Assembly (NCBI GenBank): GCA_013397695.1
Contig: VYZI01000193.1
Location: 510,661-574,660, forward strand
Source: Centropus unirufus
Taxonomy: Eukaryota > Chordata > Aves > Cuculiformes > Centropidae
Length of the DNA stretch: 64,000 bases
Direction: 5' to 3'
A program made the position numbers and the translations under genes. Below are positions 1-11,005 of this stretch, piece after piece. The stretch's first letter is position 1; the number at the start of each line of letters is the position of its first letter. Below the pieces are notes generated by a model. The model worked only from the letters and a program-made list of their open reading frames with translations, was not told the origin of the DNA and searched no databases.

Positions 1-475
1 GAGGTCCTCCACAGGCTGCAGGTGGTTATCAGCTCCACTGTGGACCTGTGTGGATTACAAGGTGGGCAGCCGGCCACGTGGGCTGCAGGGGAATCTGCTC
101 TGGTGCCTGAAACACTTCCTCCCCTACCTTCAGAGGAAGACACCTTCATGAGGAGACACCTTCATGGTGTCTACGGAGTTGTTTGTCCCATATTCTTACT
201 CCATATTCCATTCCCATATTCTTCTCCGTATTCTTACTCCTCTCTCCAGCTCCAACTGGTGGTGTGAAGTACCTTTTTTCCCCTTCTTAAACTTGTTACC
301 CCAGAAGCACTACCGTTGTTGCTGGTGGACTTGAGCCTTGGCCAGTGGTGGGACCATCTTGGAGCTGGCTGATCTTGGCTCCATCGGGCATAGGGGAAGC
401 TTCTATCAGCTTTTCACAGAAGTCACCCCGGTGGTCCCCCTTCTGCCAAAACCTGGACATGCAAACCCAAGACGG
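1..475. repeat. Avian interspersed repeat fragment, probably LTR-like, cut by window edge
   Basis: The stretch resembles a dispersed avian repeat that I recall from many bird transcripts. The recalled landmarks are a 'ctgcaggggaatctgctctggt' type block near 87-108, iterated 'catattcttactc' motifs at about 190-245, a block on 'gagccttggccagtggtggg' near 333, and a 3' part reading 'ccaaaacctggacatgcaaa' near 447. It is probably part of an endogenous retroviral LTR, but no terminal TG/CA ends, target duplication or internal gag/pol sequence can be seen, so class and strand are open. It also holds a local near-duplication of 'gacaccttcatg' at about 138-165. It sits inside the PNPLA8 intron and continues to the left of the window. 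Confidence 0.45.
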
Positions 476-3235
476 ATTCCAACTTTTTTTCTGAAAAGCA
501 TGATTTTGTGCTTATGAGCTTATTTGCTTGGTTGTCTGTTGTCTCTTTTGGGTTTCCTTAGACCTCAGAGTAGTTCTGTATTTACAATCAGGCCTTTGTA
601 TTCTCGAAGCCCCTGACTTTGTAGTAACAGATTGCATTTGCAGTTGGATGCTTTGGAGAAAGTATTAAAGAGGTTGAGCCCAAACCAGCCATTGGGTAAC
701 TCTGATAGAAAACAGTCCCAGCCAGAGGGTTCCCTGTTGAATGTAGGCTGTTGTCCCATCTGATTAGGCAGTTCTTTATGATCTGTGGTCTCTTCCATCA
801 CTTCCAGTGGTCTGGTATGTAAGGTGCTTTATAAATCCAGATTTTCTTCATCAAAAAATTCTGTTTCAATTTTTGTCTGTCTTTGTTAAACCCATCGTAT
901 ATTTTGCTATCTAAGTATGAACTTCTTAATATAGAGGACTCATGAAAGTGCAGAACTATAGATAATTACTAAGTCTTCTTACTCTTCCATGCTTCTCAAA
1001 ACATTTTTAATTTCCTGTAATTTTACAATTCCTTAGTAAACTGACAGCTAAAAGCATAGACCAATTAGCAAAATTAATATAAGTAATATTGTATTTTTAT
1101 GTAAAAAATCTGATTGTTAATATTGAGTCTTCTGAAAATCTAACGTGATCAGCTTTCACAAGAATTACCATTTCTCTGGATCCTGGATCTCTGGCTCACT
1201 TGTGGCAGTTTATAGTAATAGGATTCCTTGTTTAACTACTAGAGCTTTCTCCTTAGAGTGATACATCCTCTCATAGGAAGGAGATTAAACCTGTGTTTAC
1301 TAAGTTAAATGTTGCCAGAAAGGACAAACCTCCCAGACTCAAGCCTCCTAGTGTCACTTGAATCCAGAATAATTTTATTCAGATCCATTTGCAGAGAAGG
1401 GCTTGTTGTACTCCTGAAGCTTGAGTGTGCTCCACAGGCATCATATAAAGAACCTGAGCTCAGACCAGTGTTTGAGGGCCGGTATAGATTGAGCCACAGG
1501 CTAGCTTTTTTCTCTCAGGTTGCGCTCTGTGAACTTTGCCTGTGATGTTACAGGCAATTAATCGTTTGGGAAGCACAGTTAAAATGCCATTTTCGTGATG
1601 CAGCCTGTTGTTCATTAGAGAATTCTCGTAGCTAAGTCTGCAGCGCACAGCTTGTGCTTTTAATGACAATATATTTTATTGCCCAATAATTCTTTCTTTC
1701 ATGATGTCTGCTAATATTTAGAAAATCTTCACCAGTACATTTTCTTTATCTGACATAAACCCATGAATTCAGTAATGTCTTCAGAGCGACTGCTCATTTT
1801 CTGTGAATTAATGACTTTCTGAAGTAGGTTAATAATTTAAGATAATCACCTACCAGTCTACCTTAGCCAACCATTCATTCTGAAGAAATGTCAAGAGGAA
1901 ACACGGCTAATGTAGGGTAAAATAATGTAAAATAAAATAATGTAAAATGTATTATGAACTATTTGGCTTATATCAATGGTTTTGATAGTTCTCAGAAGCA
2001 TGACATTTGTGTGTTTACCAGCAGTGTATTATGGTGTTGCTGATTTTTAAGAATAAATGATAAATACTGATTTGGAGAACAGTCATACCAAAAAGGAAGC
2101 TTTCCTGTGAAACTTCCAGATGTTTTTAGATTTTTCTTAATTTAGGTAATATGATCTCAGTGTAAGTGTTCACTTTTTGCAGCTGGTATAGTAGAAGTGC
2201 GAATGTAGCTTGTGTAACTTCCAATTTTTTTAAAACTGTCAGAACCAGCGGTAATGGAAAACTTAATATTTGTTTCAGTAATATAAACACAAATGGATTT
2301 AGTTTTCTTTTTCAGGACTAACATTTCCTAAAGATTTTTTCCATTGGCTAATTAAAGGGGAATCCCTTTGTCAGGGCACACTTGAGCAGTTACTTGTAGC
2401 AGTCCTAGAGTGTTTGTTTTTCTAGTGTCTGAAGGGAAATAGTAATTTTAAGAAAGTAATGAGCAGAAGATGTTTCTTTGAGGATTTTAAAGGAGCATCT
2501 CTGCCTCTCCTTAAGTATCGGAATCAGTTCATTCTAAATATGTTAGAAATATGGTTTATAGGAGAATTGCATTAATATCTGTCACCAATTAAGGCCTCTG
2601 GGAATCAGGATAGTGCAGAATACATTATAAATTGTACGTAGCTGACCCAGTAACATCCCTATTAGCATGATTATGAAGCAAGTTTGAATCTTTCTAAATT
2701 CATTGCATGAAATATTTGTATAGAGAGATAAATGTAAAGCATTATATGCTTTATAAAAAAAAAAACTAATTATTTAATTATTCCTTACTCATTTCTCATG
2801 CAGAAAAGTGGCTCAGACTGACTACTGGAATGAAGCTAAAACAAATTGTTCCAGTGCAATACGTTTCTGAGAATTTTATTAGAACTATTGGCACCAGCAC
2901 CCATTGCCACCACTGAGATAAAGAGAAAAGCAGTTTACTTCTGTAATGTTTCATATTTATAAAACATCATATATTTTATGTGATCAAAATAGTTTCTGCA
3001 GGGGCAAAGGTTTCCTGTGCTTGTTGGGAACTCCTCTTCAGCTCTTTCATCCTCAGTAGATCTGTGACATAGGTATACATTTATGTATATATTTAAGAGA
3101 CTAGGATAACTATGTAACCTTGGTATTGAAGAGAGTATATTTGTGCTGAGCACCAGTCAAGTCTGGACGTATAGATGCCTTTTTTCACAAAGCATGTATT
3201 AAAAACTATAATTTGGTAGCCCAGTGATGTTTGAC

Positions 3236-3259
3236 TGAGCAAGCTTTAAAGCTTGCTCA
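3236..3259. repeat. Perfect 24-bp palindrome centred on TTTAAA
   Basis: The 24 bases equal their own reverse complement exactly: the left arm TGAGCAAGCTTT is followed at once by its complement, with no spacer. It lies in PNPLA8 intron sequence with no recognised repeat beside it. Confidence 0.9.
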
Positions 3260-5427
3260 CGATGGCACTTCTCATAGTGGCACTGGATATCCTGTGCAAT
3301 GAGAGGACTGGCTCAGGATGTGCATCCTGGTTATCTGTAAGAGATCATCGACAACTCTTCTATTTCTCATTCCTGTCCTCTAATCTGAGGATATTTGCTG
3401 CTCAAATACTTATGTAAATGTATTGAGCTTCTTTTACAGAGTGATTCATCAAGGCATGCCTATTTTACTTATGGAAACCGCAGTATATGTTTTTAGAGTA
3501 GTTATTTTAGTTTTTCTAAGACATAACCCCTTGTAATATTGCAGCAACTCGTCAAATGCCTCCTTTAAAGCCAGAAACCCTTTCCTTAAGCTGTATATTT
3601 ATTATCTTTATGTTGACTTTAAATGTAGAATTTGAAAAATCCTTTTCAGAAGTCTATTCAGAATCTCAGCCTCTGACAGCCTCAGTCTTGTCCCAGCCCG
3701 TGACAGCTTTGTACTGATTCTGTCTCTACTTTGTGAAAAAAGACAATGAAAGTAAACAACAGAGCAAGTCTGTAAAAGTGAACTAGAATGCAAAGCATGT
3801 CTGCATAGGCAGTGAGGTGAAATGGTTACCATGGAGCCAACAAATTCACCTTCCAAATCTCAGGCCTGTCTTCCTTATTTTATGTATCTTTCACCCAGTG
3901 CTAGATTATTTTCTTCACAAAACTGAGCGTCGTTTAAGTGAAACTGTGCAGCACACAGGATGTTACACAGAACAATTACAAAGCGCAACGTGAACCTGAC
4001 AAAACTAGGAAATGTAGGGATACCCTGTAAGTGCACAGAGTGTTTTGAACCTGTTAGAAACAACTGCTAGTGGTAAAGTATGGTTCAAACTGATGTTTTT
4101 TTCTGCCTCTTAATTTTATATGTGAGCGCTGACTTGAGGTACATTCACCAGGATTATTTAAATGGGACAAGATTTTTCAGAGGGTTCTGTGCTGCCAGGC
4201 TCCCAAGTGGTCTGAAGCATTTACTTTTGTTGAAACTTCCCAACGTATTTTCCTTTTGGTTGTAGAATTTGCCCCCACCCATCATGTTTAACCAGACCTG
4301 GGCAAGCAGCGTATCTTAACCAGAGAGTTTTTATTGGAGCATATGTCTACAAAAGTTGCATTTTCCTGCTTTAAATAATTTATCATCTGGTTGTCAAATA
4401 ATGAGGGAGCCTTCCCTGACTATTTTGCAACCACCAGAATTACAGACTGTATTAGTTCCAGCCTTAGATTTCTGGCTAATCAACAGTAGCCCATACAGAT
4501 ATGGTTACAATTACATTAGGAATTTTTTTAAAAAATCTATATGAAAGCAACATTTCCTTCAGTTCATGTGGGAAAGAGTTGGTAAAATAATAAACAAAAC
4601 AATTGAGCTGTTAGCGCTTGGAAGGCTTTTGGCAAAAGATTGAAAGTCATGTCCCAGTCCCTGAGTTAACTACTTTACTGTTGCTAACAAGCTTGGTTTT
4701 ATACATGTTAAGCTCTGTTTTAAGATTAATATGTTTGATTGCTTCCATTATTTTTATTAGAAATGTTAAAAAAAAGCTTTCTTCCCTACTTGTACCTCCT
4801 GATGACATTACAAAAGTTGCAAACCCTTTCTCAGCACATACTTGCACTGACTTTCTTGCTGTAGCACTTTGTAGTTCGGGTACTGCCAGCAAATGAAGTT
4901 GACTCAAGTGTGGAATGGCTTTGCAAAGTTCAGAATACACAGGAGCTTGTAGTACTTGCCAGTGCACTGACCCTAGCCGCATGGAAGCACGCAAAAGGGA
5001 AGGGGTGACTCATGTATATTTGGGAAGTGGAAAAGAGACAATGGAGTGGGTTGGAGAACAATCTAAATGAGATGGTGAAATGTAAGGAAGGTCAGACAAC
5101 CCAAGAATAGACGAATGGTGAGAAAGAGGAGGCTATTCTGCCTTTTTACCCAGCACTGAGTCAGATCTATGGACAATGGCACATTTTGTGGATGTTGGTC
5201 AGCAGTTCAGTCATTTGAAGAGTTGCTGTAAGTTACCCTTTTGGTTACAGATTCCAAGGCATGAGTTGCATATGGAAAACACAGTCTTGCATTTGCCACA
5301 AGACTTCTGACTGGGCTGGCAATGTTCAATTTCTAAAAAGAATGGATTTTAAAATGTGATTTAATTTTACAGCTAAAGTAACAGGCATCTGTGATTCATG
5401 ATATTTCTTTAAGCACAGTAGAATCTT

Positions 5428-5910
5428 AAGAACACTGGAGGCAGGCAGGGCCTCAAGAGGTCGTCTGGTCCAGCCAGGATAAACCTCCAAGTTAGGGCAG
5501 GTTGCTCAAGGCCTTGCCTTGTTGACTTTCAAAAATATTCAAGGACGGAGATTCCACAGCAGCTTAGTTCCTATTCTGCATTTCATGAGGGAGTCTAGTT
5601 GTGTCTTCTTCCCCTTTGGGTAGTGGAAGACTCGGATTAGATTCCTCCTCAGCGTTCTCTTTTTCTAGGTTATGCATCTCTTCTTGTTATGATGTGCTTC
5701 AGCCTCAAACCCATCTTTGTGGTTCCTTCCATATTCCAGTTTTTCGGTGCCCTTATAACTGGGTGTGCAAAACTGTACACAGTATTCCCAGTTTGACCTC
5801 ATGAGTCCTGAATAAATGGGGATAATCTCTTCAGTTCTCCTACTGGTTGAGCTTCTGGCCTAAGTGTGCATTGATAATCTAGCACTTTATCTAATACACT
5901 GTTGATATTA
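5428..5910 (-). mobile_element. Old, diverged CR1 LINE 3' region
   Basis: Read on the + strand, the order of phrases matches the reverse complement of the avian CR1 3' region: 'caagaggtcgtctggtccagcc', then 'gggcaggttgctcaaggcc', a 'ttccacagcagc' block, the 'cctcagcgttctctttttctaggtta' equivalent of the usual ending, and near 5770 'gcaaaactgtacacagtattccc'. Many substitutions and small gaps show that the copy is old. No open frame of length survives. The exact 5' limit is uncertain. Confidence 0.75.
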
Positions 5911-7329
5911 TCTCTCTTTTTCTGTGTGCACACGGACAGTACCACACCACAGCAATATCTCTAATAGTACAGATGAAAGAGGGAGGGAGACCATTTGAAG
6001 ACATTCCAGTCTGTCAAGAAGAAACTGATAAATTTATTAGGAACTGGAAAGGTTTAGGACCATGCATGCAGTCAGCATTATTTTATAGAATTCAAGTTGC
6101 ACTGGAGGTTTACAGTATAATTTAAAAATCACTTTCTATCAACAAGATATATATAAGGATCCATTTTGGTTTGCACTACTTTGTTCATGTGGAGGCTTTA
6201 GGAGATCAGAATTGTGCTATGCTAATGTGGGTCCATGAAATCTGTGCTCTTCAATTACAAATTATTGCATTGTTTCCTTCACTGAGTCTTTAACAGTCTG
6301 ATTTAACTAATAACGTTATTTACTGCTTCAGTAATTAATCACTGTAAGCAAAACCAATATGAAGAGCATAATTTCTTAACAGACAACTATGATTTGAAGC
6401 ACAATATTAATTGGGATGTGGTCCTTATCAACCGTAATCTGTTTGGAGGGAAAAAATCAATCACCTTCCTTGCTGAGTCCTACTTCTAACTTCCTGGGAG
6501 TTATATGGATCCGTAGAAATGCTACAAGTTATGTTAAAGGTGTCCAAATTCATAATGATTAGGAAAGGGTCATTTAAACAAACTTAAATTGGAGAAAGTT
6601 TAAATATGGAATTCCTTGCAAAGTTGTTGGTTATCATCACAATATAATTTTTGTATCTGAAGGTATTTGTACTTTACCTTCCTTTGATTTTTTTTTTTTC
6701 AGTATTGCAAAAATACTGTAGTAGTCAAGTATTATATACACCTTATTTTTTTTTTATAGCAGTAACTTTCCCATGGCAAAGCAATCATGCTTAAATTATA
6801 TTGACAAGTGGAAATTATTTGTTAAGCATGTTTTTTAATCTAGATTTTAAAGAGAAATTAAGCACAAAGATACTTATTAAGATTTTAACTTAAGATTCAT
6901 GGGGAATCATTAAGAACAAAAACATCTTTGTGTTTAGTTTTCTGTGTAGAAGCTAATTCAAACATGAGCAAAGGATAATACTGAAGAAACCATTTTAGCA
7001 ATGTCTCGAGCAAAGCGGACAGTATCCAGAAAGAGTTCAAAGAGCTCTTTGTAGGTTGAAATGAAAGCTTAATTAAAAGAAAAAAATAATCAAAAAACTC
7101 AGCTCAATAATCCTGTTTTTACTTATTTCTCTAGCACAGCTGTAGCGAGAAGGATATTCTGTAAAATGTTTTTCAAGTCCAAAACACTTCTTTTCTAAGC
7201 TATTCCTGAGTAGAGTTGCCTCTCTGTATTGTTTTTGTAATGTGATGGTCAGGTATGTGGGATATAGGGAGTTCAGGGAGCCCTAGGACACAGAGAGCTT
7301 ATTTGCAAATACTTTTGCGGCTGAGGCCA

Positions 7330-7790
7330 CAACTTTGTCCCTTTCCCCAGTACGAGAGACACGAGCATCCTGGAGGAAGATCAATGAGGGGCAACAAAGA
7401 TGATTGAGGGGCTATAGGTAGTGTGTCTCATATGAGGAAAGAGGGAGAGAGCAGGAACAGTTCATCCTGGAGAAAAGACTCAGGGGGGATCTTATCAATG
7501 TGTATGATTAAAGAATGTGAAGGAAGCAAGATGGCCAGCAGTACCTGCTGGCAGGGCAAAAGACAGCGACACAAGTGAAAGCACATAAAATTCCAAGTGA
7601 ACACAAGAAAAAATTTTTACGGAGGGGTGGTGAAACACCAGAACATGTTGCCCAGAGAGATTTTAGAGTCGCCATTTGTGGAGAATACAGCGGAACTGGA
7701 CATGGCAATGTGCTGTAGATGACCCTGCTTGAGCAGGGAGACTGGAGAAGATGAGCTCAGTGGTTCTGTGATTTTCCAAGTCTTAAATGC
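7330..7790 (+). mobile_element. CR1 LINE 3' end, diverged, sense orientation
   Basis: On the + strand the typical CR1 3' succession is present: 'gaggggcaacaaagatgatt' near 7387, 'ctggagaaaagactcaggggggatcttatcaatgtgtatg' in the middle, 'acatgttgcccagagagattttagag' near 7641, 'atgaccctgcttgagcaggg' near 7718, and a terminal 'ggttctgtgattt' near 7760. This is the usual 5'-truncated form. It lies about 300 bases before the penultimate PNPLA8 exon. Confidence 0.8.
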
Positions 7791-8108
7791 AGTCTGTAAC
7801 ATCCTATATAATGACTATGCTTATAAAGTAGCCTTAGCTAAGCTTAGCTATTGCCGGTTTTTTTTATTTTAGAAGCCACAGGTAGTGCGGGGATTCTGTT
7901 GCAGGATATATCCTTGCAATGCCAGTAAGAAATGTTTCAGGATGCCGACTTTCTGATTGCATGTAACGTTGTCAGTTTGCCTATCTGTCTTACCTAAAAA
8001 ATCTTCGGAAGATGAAGTCATAACTTCTTCAGACATTCCAGTGAATGCTGCTGTTTCAGCCTACCTCTTTGATATGATGCTAATATTTGTACTTATTTCA
8101 ATTTACAG

Positions 8109-8304
8109 GATGGAGGTCTGCTTCTAAATAACCCTTCTGCGCTGGCAGTTCATGAGTGCAAGTGTCTTTGGCCAAATGTTCCATTGCAGTGTCTGGTATC
8201 GCTGGGCACTGGTCGATACGAAAGCGAGGGAAAGACAAATGTCACATACACCAGTTTGAAGGCCAAACTCACAAATGTTATCAGCAGCGCAACTGATACA
8301 GAAG
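8109..8304 (+). CDS. PNPLA8: PNPLA8 penultimate coding exon (calcium-independent phospholipase A2 gamma)
   Basis: PNPLA8 is a membrane-bound patatin-like phospholipase of mitochondria and peroxisomes that hydrolyses fatty acids from phospholipids. The 196-base exon starts in frame after the acceptor 'atttacag' and encodes 65 codons plus one base. The peptide opens with DGGLLLNNPSALAVHECKCL, where DGG carries the Asp of the patatin Ser-Asp catalytic dyad and the NNPSA stretch is typical of the family, followed by a VSLGTGRYES block. As I recall the mammalian protein, it aligns without gaps and with scattered substitutions. The nucleophile motif GxSxG is encoded further upstream, outside the window. 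The exon ends at the donor G|gttggt (intron phase 1) and joins the next exon as ...TDTE-EVHT. Family assignment is very secure. Confidence 0.96.
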
Positions 8305-10350
8305 GTTGGTGTCTTAAGATACATTTGTACTGTGACTTTTCAGGGGTTTTTTTAGTTTCTTAGAATTCTAGTTCAGACACGGAGAGTGATCTCCAACCTT
8401 TTGTCTTTCCCCATCTCCTCTCTCCCCACCCCAGTGAAACTACCTGAAATGGGTCTCTTCATGACTCGTTATGTATATAGTTGATGTTTTATAGTACCAG
8501 TTTTACAGGTTTTCTGGAGGTGATAATATGAATGTATTTCTTAGCCTTATCTCCATGAGTCTTCATCTTCACTATGTTGATGCAAAGCTCTAAGTTTATG
8601 AGATCTCAGCTGTTGAGATGTAGGTATACTGAAGGTAAAAGGTACCTTAACATTTATCACAATGAAAATGATAATCCAACAGGATTCATATGAAGTCGGA
8701 TGTTTTCACTTGTGCTTCAGAATAAAGGCATGCTTGGCAATTTGTTTAATTAGAAAATAATATTTTCTTATACTAGTTTTAGTTTCTTCCATAAACAGAA
8801 ATGCCTAATAGTTATTGTAGGACATCTGTGGGTTTTTGGCAGCTTGAGAGAAAGTATTGTAGTTCTGTTCTTTTCTATGTCTTTAACATGCAGTTTTCCA
8901 AGGACGAGAATGCAATCTGCCAATGATTGTGACTTCCATTGCTGTCAGGAGGAGCCAAGCATGTGTTTTCCAAAATAAACTCTGTTCCTAGGATGGAAGT
9001 GCACTGGAATTCACTAGCAGTTTACATCTGCTTTGGTTTTATAAGCAGGAAATAGTGACATGCAGATGGTTTTTTTCCTCTTACAAAGCAAACCAATACA
9101 GTAAAAGGCCAGGGATATTCTTCCAGTCTAGATCCCTTGCTGCAAGATCTCTGTCAGCTAGCATTAGTAAGAAAAAGCTAGATTTTGGGCTGCCTTTGTT
9201 TTTTGCACAGTCATGGAAAGGCAGTGGGCATTGCAGGAAGGAGAGACATGCTGTTCGCTTTCTGTCAAGGGAAGAAAAAGTTTCATTGTAACTGAAAAAT
9301 CAGATAAAAAAAATTGATTGGACAAAGGGAGGAAAGGAAACTTTTTATTGTGGAGACCAAGGGAGAGGAAACGCAAATAGGGGAGAGTAGATATGAGAAA
9401 ATGGCAGGTTACATTCTGAAGGAAAAAGGGGAAAGTATTAAATAGGGCAAGAAAGATGAGATGTAGTATTAAGAAAAGAGACACAGCTGAGTAATTTTCA
9501 GGGGGAGGGACCAAGCAGAGGAGATTTCAGGTTAACAAGAGTCTGTTGCTGTAGTCCTGCCCAGGACAGGTTTTTCAGCTGAATTTTTTTATGTAGCAGT
9601 AAAAGAGTGGGGAAGCATGGAAGGAATGCAAAGAAGATGGAAATAAAAGAGAATGAAAGATGAAAGAAGTAATGGAAATGTAATTTTAAGGGAGCCAACG
9701 AATAGAAAAGAGATCTAAAAGGAGAGGGGAAGTAGGTTATAAAAGAGAGGAAGAAAGGAACATATAAATACATAACACTCCCTGTTTTATGTACTACTCA
9801 ACTCTTCTAATTTAACACAAATTAAATGAAGGTTAAATTCAACCCCAAGTATATTGAAATAATTGCAAACAAAAGCAAACTTGAACACCATGTGTTTTTT
9901 ACTGCAGTCTTTGAATTTAAAGAAGATATTGCTATCAGTTTCACGATACCTACGTCCATTAGTACTGCAACAAATCGTGGGTATCCTGACTGGGAGTACG
10001 TTAAGTTACATTCCTGCTCTTCAGAATGCACTCTCATTTACAAAGGAATGGAATGTACATGTAATTAAAAATGTGGATAGCTGCAAAGCCTTCTTAATTG
10101 TCCTACTCGTGGAGTTGGTCTTGGAATAAAAGATGAAGCTTTGCCAGAGTAAACAGGGCTACAGGGTCATTTGCAAACCCTCTGACAACAAAGGGGCTTT
10201 GATAAGGCAGTGGTGGAAAAACGTTTACTCAGCAGAGCAGCACATATTTGCACTTATTGTGTCATTCTAGAGCACTTGTTGAGACTCTGCAGGACTGTTT
10301 GTCTGTCTCATGTAACTATAACTGTTCCCTTCATTTTGTTTTCAATGCAG
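8305..10350 (+). other. PNPLA8: PNPLA8 last intron
   Basis: This is a phase-1 intron of about 2.05 kb, running from donor 'gttggt' to acceptor 'ttttcaatgcag', with a pyrimidine-rich tract before the acceptor. A strongly purine-rich block fills about 9300-9770. Open frames inside it, for example on the minus strand at 9498-9773 and 9164-9514, reflect that composition bias and not coding. An open frame at 9826-10068 does not resemble any part of PNPLA8 and is left uncalled. Confidence 0.85.
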
Positions 10351-10625
10351 AAGTTCACACCATGCTGGATGCGCTGTTACCTCCAGATACGTATTTCAGA
10401 TTTAACCCTCTCATGAATGAAGACATAGCTCTGGATGAAAGTCGTAAAGAGAAACTCAATCAGCTGCAGACAGATGGAATTCGTTACTTAGAACGGAATG
10501 AAATAAAACTGAGAAAAGCTGCAAAAATATTAACACAGGAAAAAACAGCTCTCCAGAGACTTCAGGACTGGATTAGATTGAAGGCGGACATGTATGAAGG
10601 CCTTCCATTTCTTTCCAAATTGTGA
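10351..10625 (+). CDS. PNPLA8: PNPLA8 last coding exon, C-terminus with peroxisomal SKL tail
   Basis: The exon begins after 'ttcaatgcag'. Its first two bases complete the Glu codon started in the previous exon, giving a continuous EVHTMLDALLPPDTYFRFNP reading. It encodes the last 91 residues and stops at TGA 10623-10625. This C-terminal part lies beyond the catalytic patatin core. It contains a charged, probably helical segment (ESRKEKLNQL...ERNEIKLRKAAKIL) and the conserved DMYEGLPF motif. The final three residues are SKL, a canonical type-1 peroxisomal targeting signal, matching the peroxisomal pool reported for this enzyme. It aligns with the mammalian C-terminus as I recall it, with no frameshift. 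An in-frame open stretch extends upstream to 10248 but is intronic. Confidence 0.96.
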
Positions 10626-11005
10626 ATATGTAATGCATGAAAAAACATAAATGTAAATCTTGTACCAGAAAATACGTTCAGTACTGTACAGAGAGAAGGT
10701 TTATTAGGGGTAAGTAACATCCTTAGAAAGCTATCAGAGTTCTGAAGAAGGCATTTCAGGCTGGCTGGTTTGTGCACACTTGCTTGATACAAGATTTTAT
10801 GGTGTTAATTATTTTTTGAACTTTGTGGCTCTTACTGTTGCTCTACTTCAGTTTCTTAAAGTCGGTAAAACTAAAAATTATGAAAACAATTGTGCTATAC
10901 GTTTTTGGTTGTATGTACCATAATAATGGTGGCAGATAAAAATTTATCAACTTACCAGACTTACTCAAAATTATCTGAAAATAAAATCCTTATTCACTTT
11001 AATGT
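10626..11005 (+). other. PNPLA8: PNPLA8 3' untranslated region (short form)
   Basis: This is non-coding sequence from the stop codon to just past the first AATAAA signal. It is AT-rich with no repeat. The end point is an estimate of 15-25 bases after the signal, and longer forms using later AT-rich sequence cannot be excluded. Confidence 0.6.
10980..10985 (+). terminator. Poly(A) signal AATAAA of PNPLA8
   Basis: This AATAAA lies about 355 bases after the stop codon. It is followed within 25-55 bases by a T/GT-rich stretch ('tgtacttgttaggctcttgtg' type), as expected of a downstream cleavage element. Confidence 0.6.

Larger units (their letters stand above)
1..8108 (+). other. PNPLA8: PNPLA8 intron (3' part), upstream of the penultimate coding exon
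   Basis: This is non-coding sequence leading to the acceptor 'atttacag' at 8101-8108. I looked for the preceding PNPLA8 exon, which in vertebrates ends just before the DGG motif, and did not find it, so it must lie left of the window. The intron is AT-rich and contains a repeat at its left edge, CR1 remnants at about 5.43-5.91 and 7.33-7.79 kb, and a palindrome at 3236-3259. Nothing else is supportable. An open frame at 4618-4896 has hydrophobic stretches but matches no family I know. Confidence 0.7.

Noticed and set aside
9164..9773. Minus-strand frames rich in Phe, Leu and Ser that look membrane-like.
   Set aside because: They are the complement of the purine-rich tract, and the composition alone explains the hydrophobic peptides.
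9826..10068. Open frame just before the last PNPLA8 exon, considered as an extra exon.
   Set aside because: The frame joins perfectly from 8304 to 10351 without it, and its peptide does not match PNPLA8.
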